Shown here: piece by piece, positions 32,252 through 40,994 of the stretch | Numbering within the stretch: position 1 is the stretch's first letter | Layout: every line of letters starts with the position of its first letter | Origin: JABWCQ01 sp964587105 | GTDB lineage: Bacteria > Electryoneota > RPQS01 | NCBI GenBank assembly: GCA_964587105.1 | Contig: CAZPKG010000009.1 | Location: 88,529 to 152,528, forward strand | Length of the DNA stretch: 64,000 bases | Direction of reading: 5' to 3' | Translations under genes and position numbers: made by a program | The notes under the pieces: generated by a model | Told to the model about the DNA's origin: nothing | The model's input: only the letters and a program-made list of their open reading frames with translations | Database searches by the model: none

Positions 32252-33256
32252 ATGCGTTACCTCGGTCTCCTGATTCTTCTACTCCTTACTTCGGCACAGG
32301 CGCGGATCGTATCAGAGACCGAGCCGAACAACGATTTTCCGCAGGCCAATTGGATCGCCTGCGACGACACGGTGCAATGCGCGCATCTTGACATCAGCGA
32401 CGGCGATTTCTACAAACTCATCGTTCCCGGGGGAGACTCAGTGTACTTCCGCACGCTGCCCTGTAACGGGAGCGACGAGAACACGTTCGTGCTGCTCTAT
32501 GACAGCACGCATGCGCTGATTGACTTCAACAACGATAGCGGGCCGCTGAGATTCTCAACACTTGGTGTGTTCCTTCCTGTGAACCAGCTTTGCTATTTGC
32601 AAGTCGTTGACCCTGCGGGTCAATCCACAGGCGCCTACAATTTGATTGTTGAGTGCCTTAGTGTCCATAGCGGGTCAAACGATTTGTGCAGCAACGCGCG
32701 CCCGATCACGTTTTGGCCGTATTACGACGAAGGATCGACTACTGGAGCGGGAAGTGAGATTGGCACCAATTCGTCCGACGTTTTCTATCAACTCTCGCTC
32801 GCCACTCCCGGAGATATCTTCGTGCGGATTTGCGCGCCGGCTTTCAATGCGCGTGTGCAACTCTTGCTGGCTTGCGGGACAGGGTTAATGGACGATTCAG
32901 ATGAGGGCATTTGCGGACTTGGCGCGGACTTGTTTATCTTCGGATTGCAGGCTCAAACTTACTACCTTCTGGTGGAAGGAATTAGTGCGAGTCAGTTTGG
33001 CGAGTTCACAATTGAAGTCTCTCAAGTGCTGCAAGAGTGTCCGGTTCCGCAACAACTCCAAATTTTCACCGTCGGTGGAGCGCCGTTCCTTGATTGGCTG
33101 GACGTTCCCGAAGCCGATTACTATGCCATCGAACAGTCACAAGTAAGTGAAGGGCCCTATGATATTGTGGCCATCACAACCAACTCATTCTGGGAAGACC
33201 CGATTGGATACGGACTAAACCGACGATTCTATCGCGTGCGCTCGGTTTGCGAATAA
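32252..33256 (+). CDS. Secreted PPC-like domain protein
   Basis: A 334-residue protein with a signal peptide (MRYLGLLILLLLTSAQA). Residues 19-130 resemble a bacterial pre-peptidase C-terminal (PPC) domain: SETEPNNDFPQANWI, GDFYKLIVPGGDSVYF, and a strand pair ending YNLIVEC. A second such domain follows at about 140-255 (SSDVFYQLSLATPGDIFVRI, YYLLVEGI), and a fibronectin-like end (APFLDWLDVPEADYYAIEQS). No protease domain or sorting domain is present, so it may be an accessory surface protein. It starts 3 bases after the beta-helix gene, and the two are one operon. Confidence 0.82.
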   Translation: MRYLGLLILLLLTSAQARIVSETEPNNDFPQANWIACDDTVQCAHLDISDGDFYKLIVPGGDSVYFRTLPCNGSDENTFVLLYDSTHALIDFNNDSGPLRFSTLGVFLPVNQLCYLQVVDPAGQSTGAYNLIVECLSVHSGSNDLCSNARPITFWPYYDEGSTTGAGSEIGTNSSDVFYQLSLATPGDIFVRICAPAFNARVQLLLACGTGLMDDSDEGICGLGADLFIFGLQAQTYYLLVEGISASQFGEFTIEVSQVLQECPVPQQLQIFTVGGAPFLDWLDVPEADYYAIEQSQVSEGPYDIVAITTNSFWEDPIGYGLNRRFYRVRSVCE

Positions 33257-33268
33257 ACACTTTTTTCA

Positions 33269-33622
33269 ATGTCATTACTGAACGAGTTCGAGAGCTACCG
33301 CGCCAAAATGAATGCGCGGATTCTGTCCGAAGATAATCAGGCAGTCAAACGGTTCTTCGGTGTGGATACGCTGACCTATCAGGACGGCGCGCTGGATCGC
33401 AAGACCAAAGAGATGCTTGGGTTGGTCGCGTCGCTTGTATTGCGCTGCGATGACTGCATCAAATATCATGTCTTAGAGTGTCACAAGCTCGGCGTGACGG
33501 TCAAGGAATTCTTCGACATCTTCTCGGTCGGGCTGGTGGTCGGCGGCTCGATCGTGATTCCGCATATGCGGAGAGCGGTGGAGTTTTTGGATGAGCTGGA
33601 AGTGCAGAACCGGACTGTGTAG
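33269..33622 (+). CDS. Carboxymuconolactone decarboxylase/AhpD-like protein
   Basis: A 117-residue protein of the CMD family, whose members are all-helical and often act as AhpD-like alkylhydroperoxidase partners with a CxxC active site. The signature is here: LRCDDCIKYHVLECHKLGV (about residues 68-86), with the CxxC and the following His. The leading KTKEMLGLVASLVL and trailing EEFFDIFSVGLVVGGSIVIP-like helix (EFFDIFSVG) fit the family. It follows the PPC gene by 12 bases without a clear ribosome site. Role: probable thiol peroxidase or carboxymuconolactone-type activity; the substrate is unknown. Confidence 0.85.
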   Translation: MSLLNEFESYRAKMNARILSEDNQAVKRFFGVDTLTYQDGALDRKTKEMLGLVASLVLRCDDCIKYHVLECHKLGVTVKEFFDIFSVGLVVGGSIVIPHMRRAVEFLDELEVQNRTV

Positions 33623-33721
33623 TCTTCTGTTAGGGGCACCCGCAGCGGGTGCCGCCGCGTTAACAGTGTAGTCCTCTTTGTAGTCTTCTGTTGGGGGCAC
33701 CCGCAGCGGGTGCCGCCGCGT
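33620..33721 (+). repeat. Palindromic repeat family P4, two tandem copies
   Basis: Copies at 33620-33660 and 33681-33721 (41 bp each, period 61) share TAGTCTTCTGTT-GGGGCACCCGC, and the palindrome GCACCCGC-A-GCGGGTGC followed by CGCCGCGT. They differ at a single base (A/G). Variants occur at 6714 (inverted), 28476, 28831 and 52729. Confidence 0.9.
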
Positions 33722-33809
33722 CAAAGCGGGCGCTGCCGAGTCATTGTAACTGCTTATAATTTTGGAATGGACGAAATTCATCGTCCGTTTGGGTTAATTA
33801 AATACAACT

Positions 33810-35072
33810 ATGGAAGATTCTAAATTACGTGACGCGATAGAGAAATTCTATCTTCGCTACGGGTTTGCCACACGCTGTCTTCATGCCGGCGAAAAGATCG
33901 GGCAACCCAAACTCAAAAGTCATACAAACGCGATTTTTGCCACATCGACGTTCACCTTCGACAGCGCCGAAGAGGGCGCTGATCTATTTGCGCGACGCGC
34001 TTCGGGCTACATCTATTCGCGCATGGGCAACCCGACCGTCGTGGTTGCTGAGGCCAAGCTCAATTCGCTTGAAGGCCGCGATCTGAAGCTCGCCGATCCA
34101 GATTGCTGTATTTCTTCATTGCTCTACTCGTCCGGCATGGCGGCGATTGCTTCGCTCGCGTTTGCGGTATTAAAACCTGATGACGTCTTGCTGCGCGGCG
34201 AAACACTTTACGGTTCGACGGACGATTTTTTCATTACGATGCTGCCGAAATTCGGAGTGAAAACCGTGATTGTGGATACCGGCAAACCTGAAGAGGTTAA
34301 GCAAGCGATTGCCGAACATCCACGCGCGAAGATGCTGTTCTTTGAGACGCCAACTAATCCGCTGCTCGAGATTACCGATATAGCGGAAACCGTGCGCATT
34401 GTGCGCGCGATCAATCCTGATATCGTCGTCGCGGTAGATAACACATTTGCCACGCCGTATTTGCAACAGCCGCTGTCGCTCGGCGCGGATGTTATCATGC
34501 ACAGTACCACAAAATATTTGTCCGGACATGGCGCACTTATCGGCGGCTCACTCACGACGAGGCACGATTGGATCAAGGAAGAGTTGTTCCACACGATGAA
34601 AGACACGGGAGCGTGTCCTTCGCCGTTTGACTGTTGGCTGCTCAATATGGGAATGAAGACTTTGCCGCTGCGAATGGAGCGTCATTGCAGCAACGCGCAA
34701 ACAATGGCCGAATGGCTGGTCAAACATCCGCGCATTAAGCATGTTTACTATCCCGGCTTGCCCGGATTTCCGCAGCATCATCTGGCGAATCGACAGATGC
34801 GTATGCCCGGCGGCATGATTTCATTTGAAATTGACGGCGACTACAATTCCGCGACGAAGTTTTTGAACAATGTTCATCTACACACACTCGCGGTTAGTCT
34901 TGGTTGTGTGGATTCGCTGATTCAGCATCCGGCGTCCATGACGCACGCTTCCATGTCACCTGAAGCGCGCGCGCACTCCGGTATCACGGACAATCTGATT
35001 CGTCTTTCTGTCGGCATTGAAGAGATTGAGGATTTGATTGCGGATATGGATCAAGCTCTCGCAAAGATGTAA
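33810..35072 (+). CDS. Cys/Met metabolism PLP-dependent enzyme
   Basis: A 420-residue fold-type I PLP enzyme of the cystathionine gamma-synthase / methionine gamma-lyase / O-acetylhomoserine sulfhydrylase family. Markers: YSRMGNPTVVVAEAKL near residue 70 (Tyr and Arg that contact the neighbour subunit's cofactor), SSGMAAIASLA (phosphate-binding), ETPTNPLLEITDI, AVDNTFATPYLQQPL with the cofactor-binding Asp, and the Schiff-base Lys in HSTTKYLSGHG (about 231-241), followed by SLGCVDSLIQHPASMTH. It forms or breaks C-S bonds in methionine/cysteine metabolism. The exact reaction cannot be told from sequence alone. Two P4 palindromes precede it. Confidence 0.88.
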   Translation: MEDSKLRDAIEKFYLRYGFATRCLHAGEKIGQPKLKSHTNAIFATSTFTFDSAEEGADLFARRASGYIYSRMGNPTVVVAEAKLNSLEGRDLKLADPDCCISSLLYSSGMAAIASLAFAVLKPDDVLLRGETLYGSTDDFFITMLPKFGVKTVIVDTGKPEEVKQAIAEHPRAKMLFFETPTNPLLEITDIAETVRIVRAINPDIVVAVDNTFATPYLQQPLSLGADVIMHSTTKYLSGHGALIGGSLTTRHDWIKEELFHTMKDTGACPSPFDCWLLNMGMKTLPLRMERHCSNAQTMAEWLVKHPRIKHVYYPGLPGFPQHHLANRQMRMPGGMISFEIDGDYNSATKFLNNVHLHTLAVSLGCVDSLIQHPASMTHASMSPEARAHSGITDNLIRLSVGIEEIEDLIADMDQALAKM

Positions 35073-35075
35073 CCG

Positions 35076-35099
35076 CCAGCGTGACGCTGGACCCAATGC
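35076..35099 (+). repeat. Palindromic repeat family P6, copy 2
   Basis: CCAGCGTGACGCTGG followed by ACCCAATGCG, three bases after the PLP enzyme stop. See the copy at 8417. Confidence 0.7.
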
Positions 35100-35140
35100 G
35101 CTTCGCATGCGCTTTAGATAGTCGAATCCGCCTTGACATC

Positions 35141-35187
35141 TACCCCCCTTAATCCCCCCAAAGTTGCGGACAACTTTGGGGAGAGAC
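35141..35187 (-). repeat. Palindromic repeat family P1, copy 2
   Basis: Opposite orientation to copy 1: TACCCCCCTTAATCC, stem 35156-35166 with 35171-35181 (CCCCAAAGTTG / CAACTTTGGGG), then GAGACC. Its reverse complement aligns closely with copy 3 at 63288. Confidence 0.85.
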
Positions 35188-35196
35188 CAGAAAAAG

Positions 35197-35226
35197 CAAG
35201 CGCCGCTTCGATTGAAGCGGCGCTTG
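35197..35226. terminator. Intrinsic terminator between convergent genes
   Basis: A perfect 13-bp stem CAAGCGCCGCTTC / GAAGCGGCGCTTG with loop GATT, flanked by A-rich sequence on the left and GTTTTG on the right. It serves the PLP enzyme gene and probably the glycosyltransferase gene ending at 35254. Confidence 0.85.
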
Positions 35227-35253
35227 TGTTTTGTAACGTGTGCGAAAATGTTT

Positions 35254-36573
35254 TTACATCAACCCGATGATCTTCACTGTCTCGAAAGTCCAGACTCCCA
35301 TGAAGATTCCGATGGCAAGCAGCAGCATCAGCCGCCGCCATTGCGGAGCATTGTCCCACGGTTGATTCTCGTAGTAAGCAGCGGCGCCGAGAATCACGGC
35401 GGGCATAAGCGGAAAATGAAAACGGGGAAGGCCGAAGCTAATGAATGCGGCAACCGCTCCCAGCGATAGCTGTAAGATGAAGAAGCCACGCGCTGGAAAT
35501 TTCAAAACGAGATAGAACCCGCATAGACCGAGCAACACGAGAATCGCAAATGGAATCGCCATCAGGATCAGCGCGCCGACCGGCTGTTCGTGCAAGGTTT
35601 CGGCAAGTGATTCCGATCCGCGCACGGGAGCGAAGTGCGCCAGCACGGCCATGTCTGTTGACCAAAGGTAGGCGAATTTGGTGGCCCACATTCCGAAAAT
35701 TTCGCGCTTGTGACCTTGCGCAAACTCACCGGCTGCATGCGCCGCTGCGACGTCACGTTGAGCCTCCGTGCGCGCTTCGGGCGGTATGATATTTTCGACG
35801 CGCTCGTCAAACAGATTGCTTCCGTTCATGTACGGATTGTTGCCGATTAGGAGATTGATGCCTCCGTTTGTGTTCAGCGCGAATCGCTCCATCACACTCT
35901 GGTTGCGAATCATCCACGGCGTCATCACGACAAGCGCCCCAATCAAAACAAACGAAACGGCTTTGGCGCGCAGCACAAATGCCGTTTCATAACGAATCAG
36001 GAAAACATAAATAAACACCGTCGCAAGCAGTATGACTCCTGCCGCGCGCGTCAAACACAATAAACCCAAGACTATGCCAAGTATGATCGCATCGCGCACT
36101 ACATAACCGTTTTCATCGAGCCGATCGTGCAGCCAGATTGCCAAAACCCAGAAAAACACGAACAACGTTTCGGTAAGAAGTAGTGATGTGAACACCGCTG
36201 CTGCGGGATAAAGCATCCACACCGCAAGCACGCCATACGCTGTGCTTTCATTGAAGCGTTTCAATGCTATTAAACAGAGCAACAAACCCGTCAACAAACT
36301 CAACACCAACTGCACGTAAAATATCGGTTTGAAATCGCCGCCGCTCACCGTCATGATTCCAGCCGTAACGTAGGGCAGAAGCATGTCACGATAAGCCGTT
36401 GGTTTTCCACCAAATGAAAAACCTTCTCCCATCCAAATATGCTGTGCGATCTCAAGAAACTCCGGTTCATCCGGCGCAAGCAGGAGCGCGCCTTCAGGCC
36501 GCAACTCCAACACAAACAGCCGGAAACCTGCACCGATAACCAACAATGAGAGTATGATTGAAAAGCGTTTCAT
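35254..36573 (-). CDS. GT39-like membrane glycosyltransferase
   Basis: A 439-residue polytopic membrane protein from ATG 36573 (GGAG seven bases upstream; an in-frame start 42 bases earlier is less likely). The first periplasmic loop has the acidic motif APDEPEFLEIAQHIWMGEG that in ArnT/PMT-type (GT39) enzymes carries the catalytic Asp-Glu, followed by RDMLLPYVTAG. About ten further hydrophobic helices follow, with LTETLFVFFWVLAIW and TRAAGVILL in the typical places. NTNGGINLLIGNNPYMNG begins a periplasmic domain. These enzymes transfer sugars or aminoarabinose from polyprenyl-phosphate. The specific acceptor cannot be inferred. Confidence 0.82.
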   Translation of the reverse strand: MKRFSIILSLLVIGAGFRLFVLELRPEGALLLAPDEPEFLEIAQHIWMGEGFSFGGKPTAYRDMLLPYVTAGIMTVSGGDFKPIFYVQLVLSLLTGLLLCLIALKRFNESTAYGVLAVWMLYPAAAVFTSLLLTETLFVFFWVLAIWLHDRLDENGYVVRDAIILGIVLGLLCLTRAAGVILLATVFIYVFLIRYETAFVLRAKAVSFVLIGALVVMTPWMIRNQSVMERFALNTNGGINLLIGNNPYMNGSNLFDERVENIIPPEARTEAQRDVAAAHAAGEFAQGHKREIFGMWATKFAYLWSTDMAVLAHFAPVRGSESLAETLHEQPVGALILMAIPFAILVLLGLCGFYLVLKFPARGFFILQLSLGAVAAFISFGLPRFHFPLMPAVILGAAAYYENQPWDNAPQWRRLMLLLAIGIFMGVWTFETVKIIGLM

Positions 36574-36601
36574 CCCAGACTCCGAGTGAAACAAACGAGA
36601 A

Positions 36602-36625
36602 AACGGAGAGGCCATCCTCTCCGTT
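36602..36625 (-). terminator. Intrinsic terminator of regulator gene
   Basis: Stem AACGGAGAGG / CCTCTCCGTT, with TTTTCTCG following on the minus strand. It separates the DtxR-like gene from the glycosyltransferase gene. Confidence 0.75.
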
Positions 36626-36651
36626 CCATCTCGAAAACTGATTTTCTTGTC

Positions 36652-37197
36652 TTAAGCGGGAATTTGCGCCGCTTCTTCCATCGTGGCGCGCAAATTCACC
36701 AAACAATCGGGACTCGCATATTGGCCGCCGGAGCAATTCGTAACATGCTTCACAAAAGCCGCGAGGCGTTCAAGCGTACTTTCTTCAAGATGATGTTCCA
36801 TCACAGAGGCTTCGCGTTCGGCAGCCTCTGCACTTACGCCCAAAACTTCGATCAAAAACTTACGTGTCAAATCAAAGCGATCACAAATCTGTCGGCCGAT
36901 TCGCTCGCCGGTCGGCGTTAGTTGAATCTTGCCGTAATTTTCTTGTGAGGCTAACCCCAAATCTCTCAAGCAATTCACTGCATGGCGCGCCGTGGGCAGT
37001 CTAACGCCTTCTGTACGCGCGAGATCCGTCAATCTAACCCCGTCTGTTCCGCGCGAGAGCTGAAACAGAGTGCGAAGGTAATTCTCGCGTGTCGGCGTCA
37101 ATCCCTCGATGTTGTTTTTCGAGAACTTGCCGTTTGTGTGTCCGTGACCATTGCTATTGAGATGCGGTTTACCATTCCCCAGACCGTTGTGTTGCAT
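36652..37197 (-). CDS. DtxR/MntR family metal-dependent regulator
   Basis: A 181-residue protein from ATG 37197; a start 60 bases upstream is possible. The first 30 residues are Asn/Gly/His-rich (NGLGNGKPHLNSNGHGHTNG), an unusual extension. Then a winged helix-turn-helix: LTPTRENYLRTLFQLSR, VRLTDLARTEGVRLPTARHA, VNCLRDLGLASQENYGKIQ, LTPTGERIG. The metal-binding and dimerisation part has ASVMEHHLEESTLERLAAF, the E-HH-xxE pattern of MntR/DtxR/IdeR. The short C-terminus contains a Cys pair (NCSGGQYASPDC). A repressor of metal uptake genes is likely; whether it senses Mn or Fe cannot be told. No metal transporter lies adjacent. Confidence 0.85.
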   Translation of the reverse strand: MQHNGLGNGKPHLNSNGHGHTNGKFSKNNIEGLTPTRENYLRTLFQLSRGTDGVRLTDLARTEGVRLPTARHAVNCLRDLGLASQENYGKIQLTPTGERIGRQICDRFDLTRKFLIEVLGVSAEAAEREASVMEHHLEESTLERLAAFVKHVTNCSGGQYASPDCLVNLRATMEEAAQIPA

Positions 37198-37721
37198 ATG
37201 CTTGTTGCGCTCAGATGTTAAATGAATGTGTGGGCCAAAGTATAAGCATTTTTTCAAGGCGAGGCAAGTAAAGTTGTGACCCTCCAGAAAAACTTCCAGA
37301 CCACAATACTCGACTTACGTTAGTTCGGAGGAGCAAACCCTGCATACCTCGCCTCTCTGAAAATCTCTTAAGTTGAGAGTTGTCAAACGTGTCTCGTGTT
37401 TCAGACGAATTGGTCGAAATTACCGGATGTGCACGGCTTGCAATATTCGCTTTGTTGGCCAGACTTTCGGGTGAGTTCATGCCTCGTTTCGGTGTGAATT
37501 TTGAGAGAATTCTGTGACTTTTCGGCTTTCTGCGCAGGACGGGAGGTATGCCTCGATTATTGTACGGGTCTCTTGCGATTTATTCTTAAGCAACTGATTT
37601 TATTTGCTCTGCGCGATTTACTTTTGGATGAAATGGTCCTCATTATTCTTCTCCAAATTTTAGCATAACATAGGATAACTATAATGTGAGGTTTCACCAA
37701 ATGTAACAGGAGAAAGACCAC
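37198..37721. other. Intergenic region without gene
   Basis: About 520 bases between the divergent regulator and choice-of-anchor genes. Reading frames here are short and lack ribosome sites. One weak inverted repeat is seen near 37352-37380 (CTCTCTGAAAATCTCTTAAG ... TTGAGAG). The sequence becomes AT-rich after 37570. A TATAAT is at 37680-37685. Confidence 0.6.
37680..37685 (+). promoter_or_regulatory. Possible -10 element, choice-of-anchor gene
   Basis: A consensus TATAAT 36 bases before the ATG at 37722. The -35 region at 17-18 bases spacing is weak (AATTTT). Confidence 0.35.
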
Positions 37722-39884
37722 ATGATCCGTTTCACACGATTTGCCTTGCTGAGTATCGCACTCTTGATGAGCATGTCCGCCAATGCCGCAGCACCCAATC
37801 TGAACCTGATAGGTCAATACCACACCGGTGTATTTGACGCCGGTGCTTGTGAGATTTCGGCTTTTGATCCCGCGACGCAACGCTTGTTCGTTGTCAGCGC
37901 CGCCGCGTCAAGTATTCTAATTCTTGATTTGAGCAACCCGGCTTCGCCAAGCCTTATTTCCACGATCAATGGCGCCCCCTACGGTGCGTCCTTCAATAGT
38001 GTGGACGTGCACAATGGAATTGTGGCGGCAGCAGTTGAAGCAAATCCGAAGCAGAATCCTGGTTCTATCGTTTTCTTTGACACAAACGGCAATTTCCTGA
38101 ATCAAGTCCCGGCCGGCGCATTGCCTGACATGATCACGTTTACACCTGACGGCCGCTATGTGCTGACGGCGAACGAAGGTGAACCCAATAGCGCTTATAC
38201 GGTTGATCCGGAAGGTAGCGTTACGATTGTTGACCTTGCGGGCGGTGTCATGTCGCCGGTTGTAATGACCGCTTCTTTCTCGAGCTATATCGGTCAAGAA
38301 GCCGCGCTCCGCTCACAAGGTATTCGCATCTTCGGACCGAACGCCAACACGGCTCAGGATTTTGAACCCGAGTACATTGCGGTCTCCAACAATTCGCAAA
38401 CCGCATATGTCACCCTTCAGGAAAACAACGCAATCGCAATCATTGACATTGCGACTGCGACGGTCACGAGCGTGAAGGCGCTTGGTTTCATTGATCGCAG
38501 ACTTACGGCAAATTCATTCGATCCCAGCGACCGCGACAACGGCTCGGGTGGACCTGCAATTGTGATGGGCACATGGCCCGTGTACAGTATGTACAATCCA
38601 GATGCGATTGCCGCATATGAAGTCGGTGGACAGACTTTTCTTGTTACCGCCAACGAGGGAGACGTGCGTGAATACTCCGGCTATACCGAAAGCTTGCGCG
38701 CCGGCTCTGGTTCATATGTGTTAGACCCGGTTGTTTTTCCGAACGCAGCGACACTGAAGAATAACGCTAACTTAGGGCGACTTAATGTCACTACGTCATT
38801 GGGAAACACGGACTCCGACTCCCAATTTGAAGCGATTTACACGTTCGGCGGCCGGTCGTTCTCGATTTGGGACGAGAACGGAAATCTTGTTTTCGACAGC
38901 GGTAATCAGTTCGAAACGTTGCTTGCCGGTTTGCTGCCTGCGAATTTCAACTCGACAAACTCGGCCAACCAATCCTTTGACACTCGCTCAGATGACAAAG
39001 GTCCGGAACCGGAAGCCGTTACTGTCGCGAACGTTTGTGACAGGTGGTTTGCTTTTATCGGATGTGAACGCATCGGTGGTATTTTCGTCTATGACGTCAC
39101 AAACCCACACGTTCCGTTCTTTGTTGACTATATCAACTCTCGGAACTTCGGCGTTGTCGTGAACGGAGCCAACCCTGCGACATTGCAAGCTGTGGTTGAG
39201 CTTGGACCTGAAGGGATTGTTTTTGTTGATGCCGCTGATTCTCCGAATGGCGAGCCGCTTGTGATTCTTTCGAACGAAATCAACGGCAGTGTCACAGTTT
39301 ATTCTGCCTTCTGCGACTCCTATTTGCCTGTCGAGTTCGGGAGTTTTGAAGCAATTGCTGGGAACAACGAAGTTCGCCTGAACTGGAACACGACAACGGA
39401 AACCAATAACGACCGTTTCGAAATCGTGCGCAACGGTACAGTTATCGCATCAGTTGCTTCGCAAGGAAATGATGCAAGTGGGCATAACTACTCATGGATT
39501 GATCGCAATCTTGAGAATAACCTGCAATACTATTACTCTCTGATTTCCGTTTCGTTGTCCGGCGAGCGCGACGAGCTTGCAACCGCCAGCGCGACGCCTT
39601 CCGATGAAACAGCCACGCCGGTTGACTTCGCGTTGAACCCTGCTTATCCGAATCCGTTTAACCCAAGTACGACAATTAGTTATTCGCTTCCTGAAGCCGC
39701 CGAAGTGCTCTTGCAGATATTTGACGTGAACGGTCGAGTTGTCGCGACGTTGGTGAATGGTGCGATTGAAGCCGGGTCACATAGCGTGAACTTTGAAGCC
39801 GCGAATCTCTCCAGCGGAATCTACTTCACGCGCATGAATGCCGGAAGCTTCAACGCTTCGCAGAAACTTGTCTTGATGAAGTAG
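37722..39884 (+). CDS. Choice-of-anchor I surface protein, type IX sorting
   Basis: A 720-residue protein with AGGAG before the ATG and a signal peptide (MIRFTRFALLSIALLMSM ... ANAA). Residues 25-500 form a beta-propeller-like choice-of-anchor I domain, shown by SVDVHNGIVAAAVE, GALPDMITFTPDGRYVLTAN, EGEPNSAYTVDPEGSVTIVD, DFEPEYIAVSNNSQTAYVTL and FLVTANEGDVREYSGY. These proteins resemble esterase/phytase-like propellers, but their activity is unproven. An FN3-like segment follows (VRLNWNTTTETNNDRFEI), then the sorting domain (PAYPNPFNPSTTISYSLP, SGIYFTRMNAG). Predicted outer-surface protein; single gene ended by the terminator at 39965. Confidence 0.88.
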   Translation: MIRFTRFALLSIALLMSMSANAAAPNLNLIGQYHTGVFDAGACEISAFDPATQRLFVVSAAASSILILDLSNPASPSLISTINGAPYGASFNSVDVHNGIVAAAVEANPKQNPGSIVFFDTNGNFLNQVPAGALPDMITFTPDGRYVLTANEGEPNSAYTVDPEGSVTIVDLAGGVMSPVVMTASFSSYIGQEAALRSQGIRIFGPNANTAQDFEPEYIAVSNNSQTAYVTLQENNAIAIIDIATATVTSVKALGFIDRRLTANSFDPSDRDNGSGGPAIVMGTWPVYSMYNPDAIAAYEVGGQTFLVTANEGDVREYSGYTESLRAGSGSYVLDPVVFPNAATLKNNANLGRLNVTTSLGNTDSDSQFEAIYTFGGRSFSIWDENGNLVFDSGNQFETLLAGLLPANFNSTNSANQSFDTRSDDKGPEPEAVTVANVCDRWFAFIGCERIGGIFVYDVTNPHVPFFVDYINSRNFGVVVNGANPATLQAVVELGPEGIVFVDAADSPNGEPLVILSNEINGSVTVYSAFCDSYLPVEFGSFEAIAGNNEVRLNWNTTTETNNDRFEIVRNGTVIASVASQGNDASGHNYSWIDRNLENNLQYYYSLISVSLSGERDELATASATPSDETATPVDFALNPAYPNPFNPSTTISYSLPEAAEVLLQIFDVNGRVVATLVNGAIEAGSHSVNFEAANLSSGIYFTRMNAGSFNASQKLVLMK

Positions 39885-39964
39885 CCACTTGTCAAGTGGG
39901 TTTTGCGCTGATGCGTACGCTTAGAGTTTGTAAGAAGAGATAATCTGGATACGATGAAAATGTA

Positions 39965-39989
39965 GCGGCCCGTTCTTTGAACGGGCCGC
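39965..39989 (+). terminator. Intrinsic terminator
   Basis: An 11-bp stem GCGGCCCGTTC / GAACGGGCCGC with loop TTT, then ACTCTTTCTTT. A GGCCCGT-type stem also appears at 44797 and 46882. Confidence 0.85.
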
Positions 39990-40411
39990 ACTCTTTCTTT
40001 GAGTTTGTGCATTGCATGGTGTTTCGACATCGCAAGGCCGCGATATTAACATGATTTGGGAGACGTAGTATCCCCGGTATTCTCCTGATTAGATACAGTT
40101 GACTTATGAAATTTCGATAACAAATTCCGTATTTTTCTTCGAGACAAAAATGTGCGGCAATGTTGTTCGCATCATGATCTCAGTGTCTTGTGGCTATGTC
40201 AGCCTCGCCGGCTATCTTAACTCTCTATTGCGTACACAGAATCTCACTCTGTGTCAATCATGTCTCACTAATGGATAATGTGTGTATAATCATGTGTTTA
40301 GGTGTGGGTTTTCAATATTGAATGGAGCGAAACTTGCTCGCGAGTATATCCAAAATTAGTTCTTGTTTGTAAAAGCTTTATTCTGAAAAATGAAGAGAAG
40401 GCGGAATTGAA
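39990..40411. other. Intergenic leader of chemotaxis group
   Basis: About 420 bases without a credible gene before CheW. It contains TTGACT at 40099-40104 with no good -10 at usual spacing, and TATAAT at 40285-40290 with no good -35. No flagellar-type promoter was recognised. Confidence 0.5.
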
Positions 40412-40933
40412 ATGAGGGAAAAAGCGTTGGACAGAACCAAGCTACCCGCTGACCGAGGGGGCAAATACTTGACATTTGTTCTTAACGGCGAGGGGTATGG
40501 GCTTGAGATTCTAAAGGTCAGAGAGATTAACGGCATGATGGCCATCACTGCCGTACCGAGAATGCCGGACTACATGAAAGGTGTCATCAATCTGCGTGGG
40601 AAGGTTATCCCTGTGATTGATCTTCGCTTGAAGTTCGGATTGGAACGATTGGATAACACTTCGGAAACTTGCATCATCGTGGTGGACGTCGCCGGAATCC
40701 TGATGGGCGTCGTCGTAGATCAAGTCTCAGAGGTGCTTGACATTCGCAGTGAAGATATTGAAGGTGCACCGAGAATCGGTGTCAATATCGACACGAGTTT
40801 CATTCTCGGGATGGGCAAAGCAAAAGGCTCTGTTAAGATCCTGCTGGACATTGACAAGGTTCTTTCGGACGCGGATTACTTCTCAATGGATGAAGCCGCC
40901 GCGACCGAAGCCATTGCAGGCGAATTAGCGTAA
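40412..40933 (+). CDS. cheW: Chemotaxis coupling protein CheW
   Basis: A 173-residue CheW-like protein, which links methyl-accepting receptors to the CheA kinase. Key parts: KYLTFVLNGEGYGLEILKVR (residues 18-37), VPRMPDYMKGVINLRGKVIP with the NLRG motif, DLRLKFGL, and CIIVVDVAGILMGVVVDQVS. The ending FILGMGKAKGSVKILLDIDK is typical. The C-terminal 20 residues are Ala/Glu-rich. GAAGG lies before the ATG. A receptor gene begins 61 bases later, so receptor and adaptor are co-expressed. No cheA, cheY, cheR or cheB lies in the window. Confidence 0.95.
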   Translation: MREKALDRTKLPADRGGKYLTFVLNGEGYGLEILKVREINGMMAITAVPRMPDYMKGVINLRGKVIPVIDLRLKFGLERLDNTSETCIIVVDVAGILMGVVVDQVSEVLDIRSEDIEGAPRIGVNIDTSFILGMGKAKGSVKILLDIDKVLSDADYFSMDEAAATEAIAGELA

Positions 40934-40994
40934 ACACTACATCACATACAAAATAATGCTCCCGGCACATACGGGGTAACTAAGGGGATTAAGA

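Noticed and set aside
33620..33721. CRISPR-like pair of 41-bp repeats
   Set aside because: Two copies only, each itself a palindrome that occurs elsewhere singly; it is a dispersed-repeat duplication.
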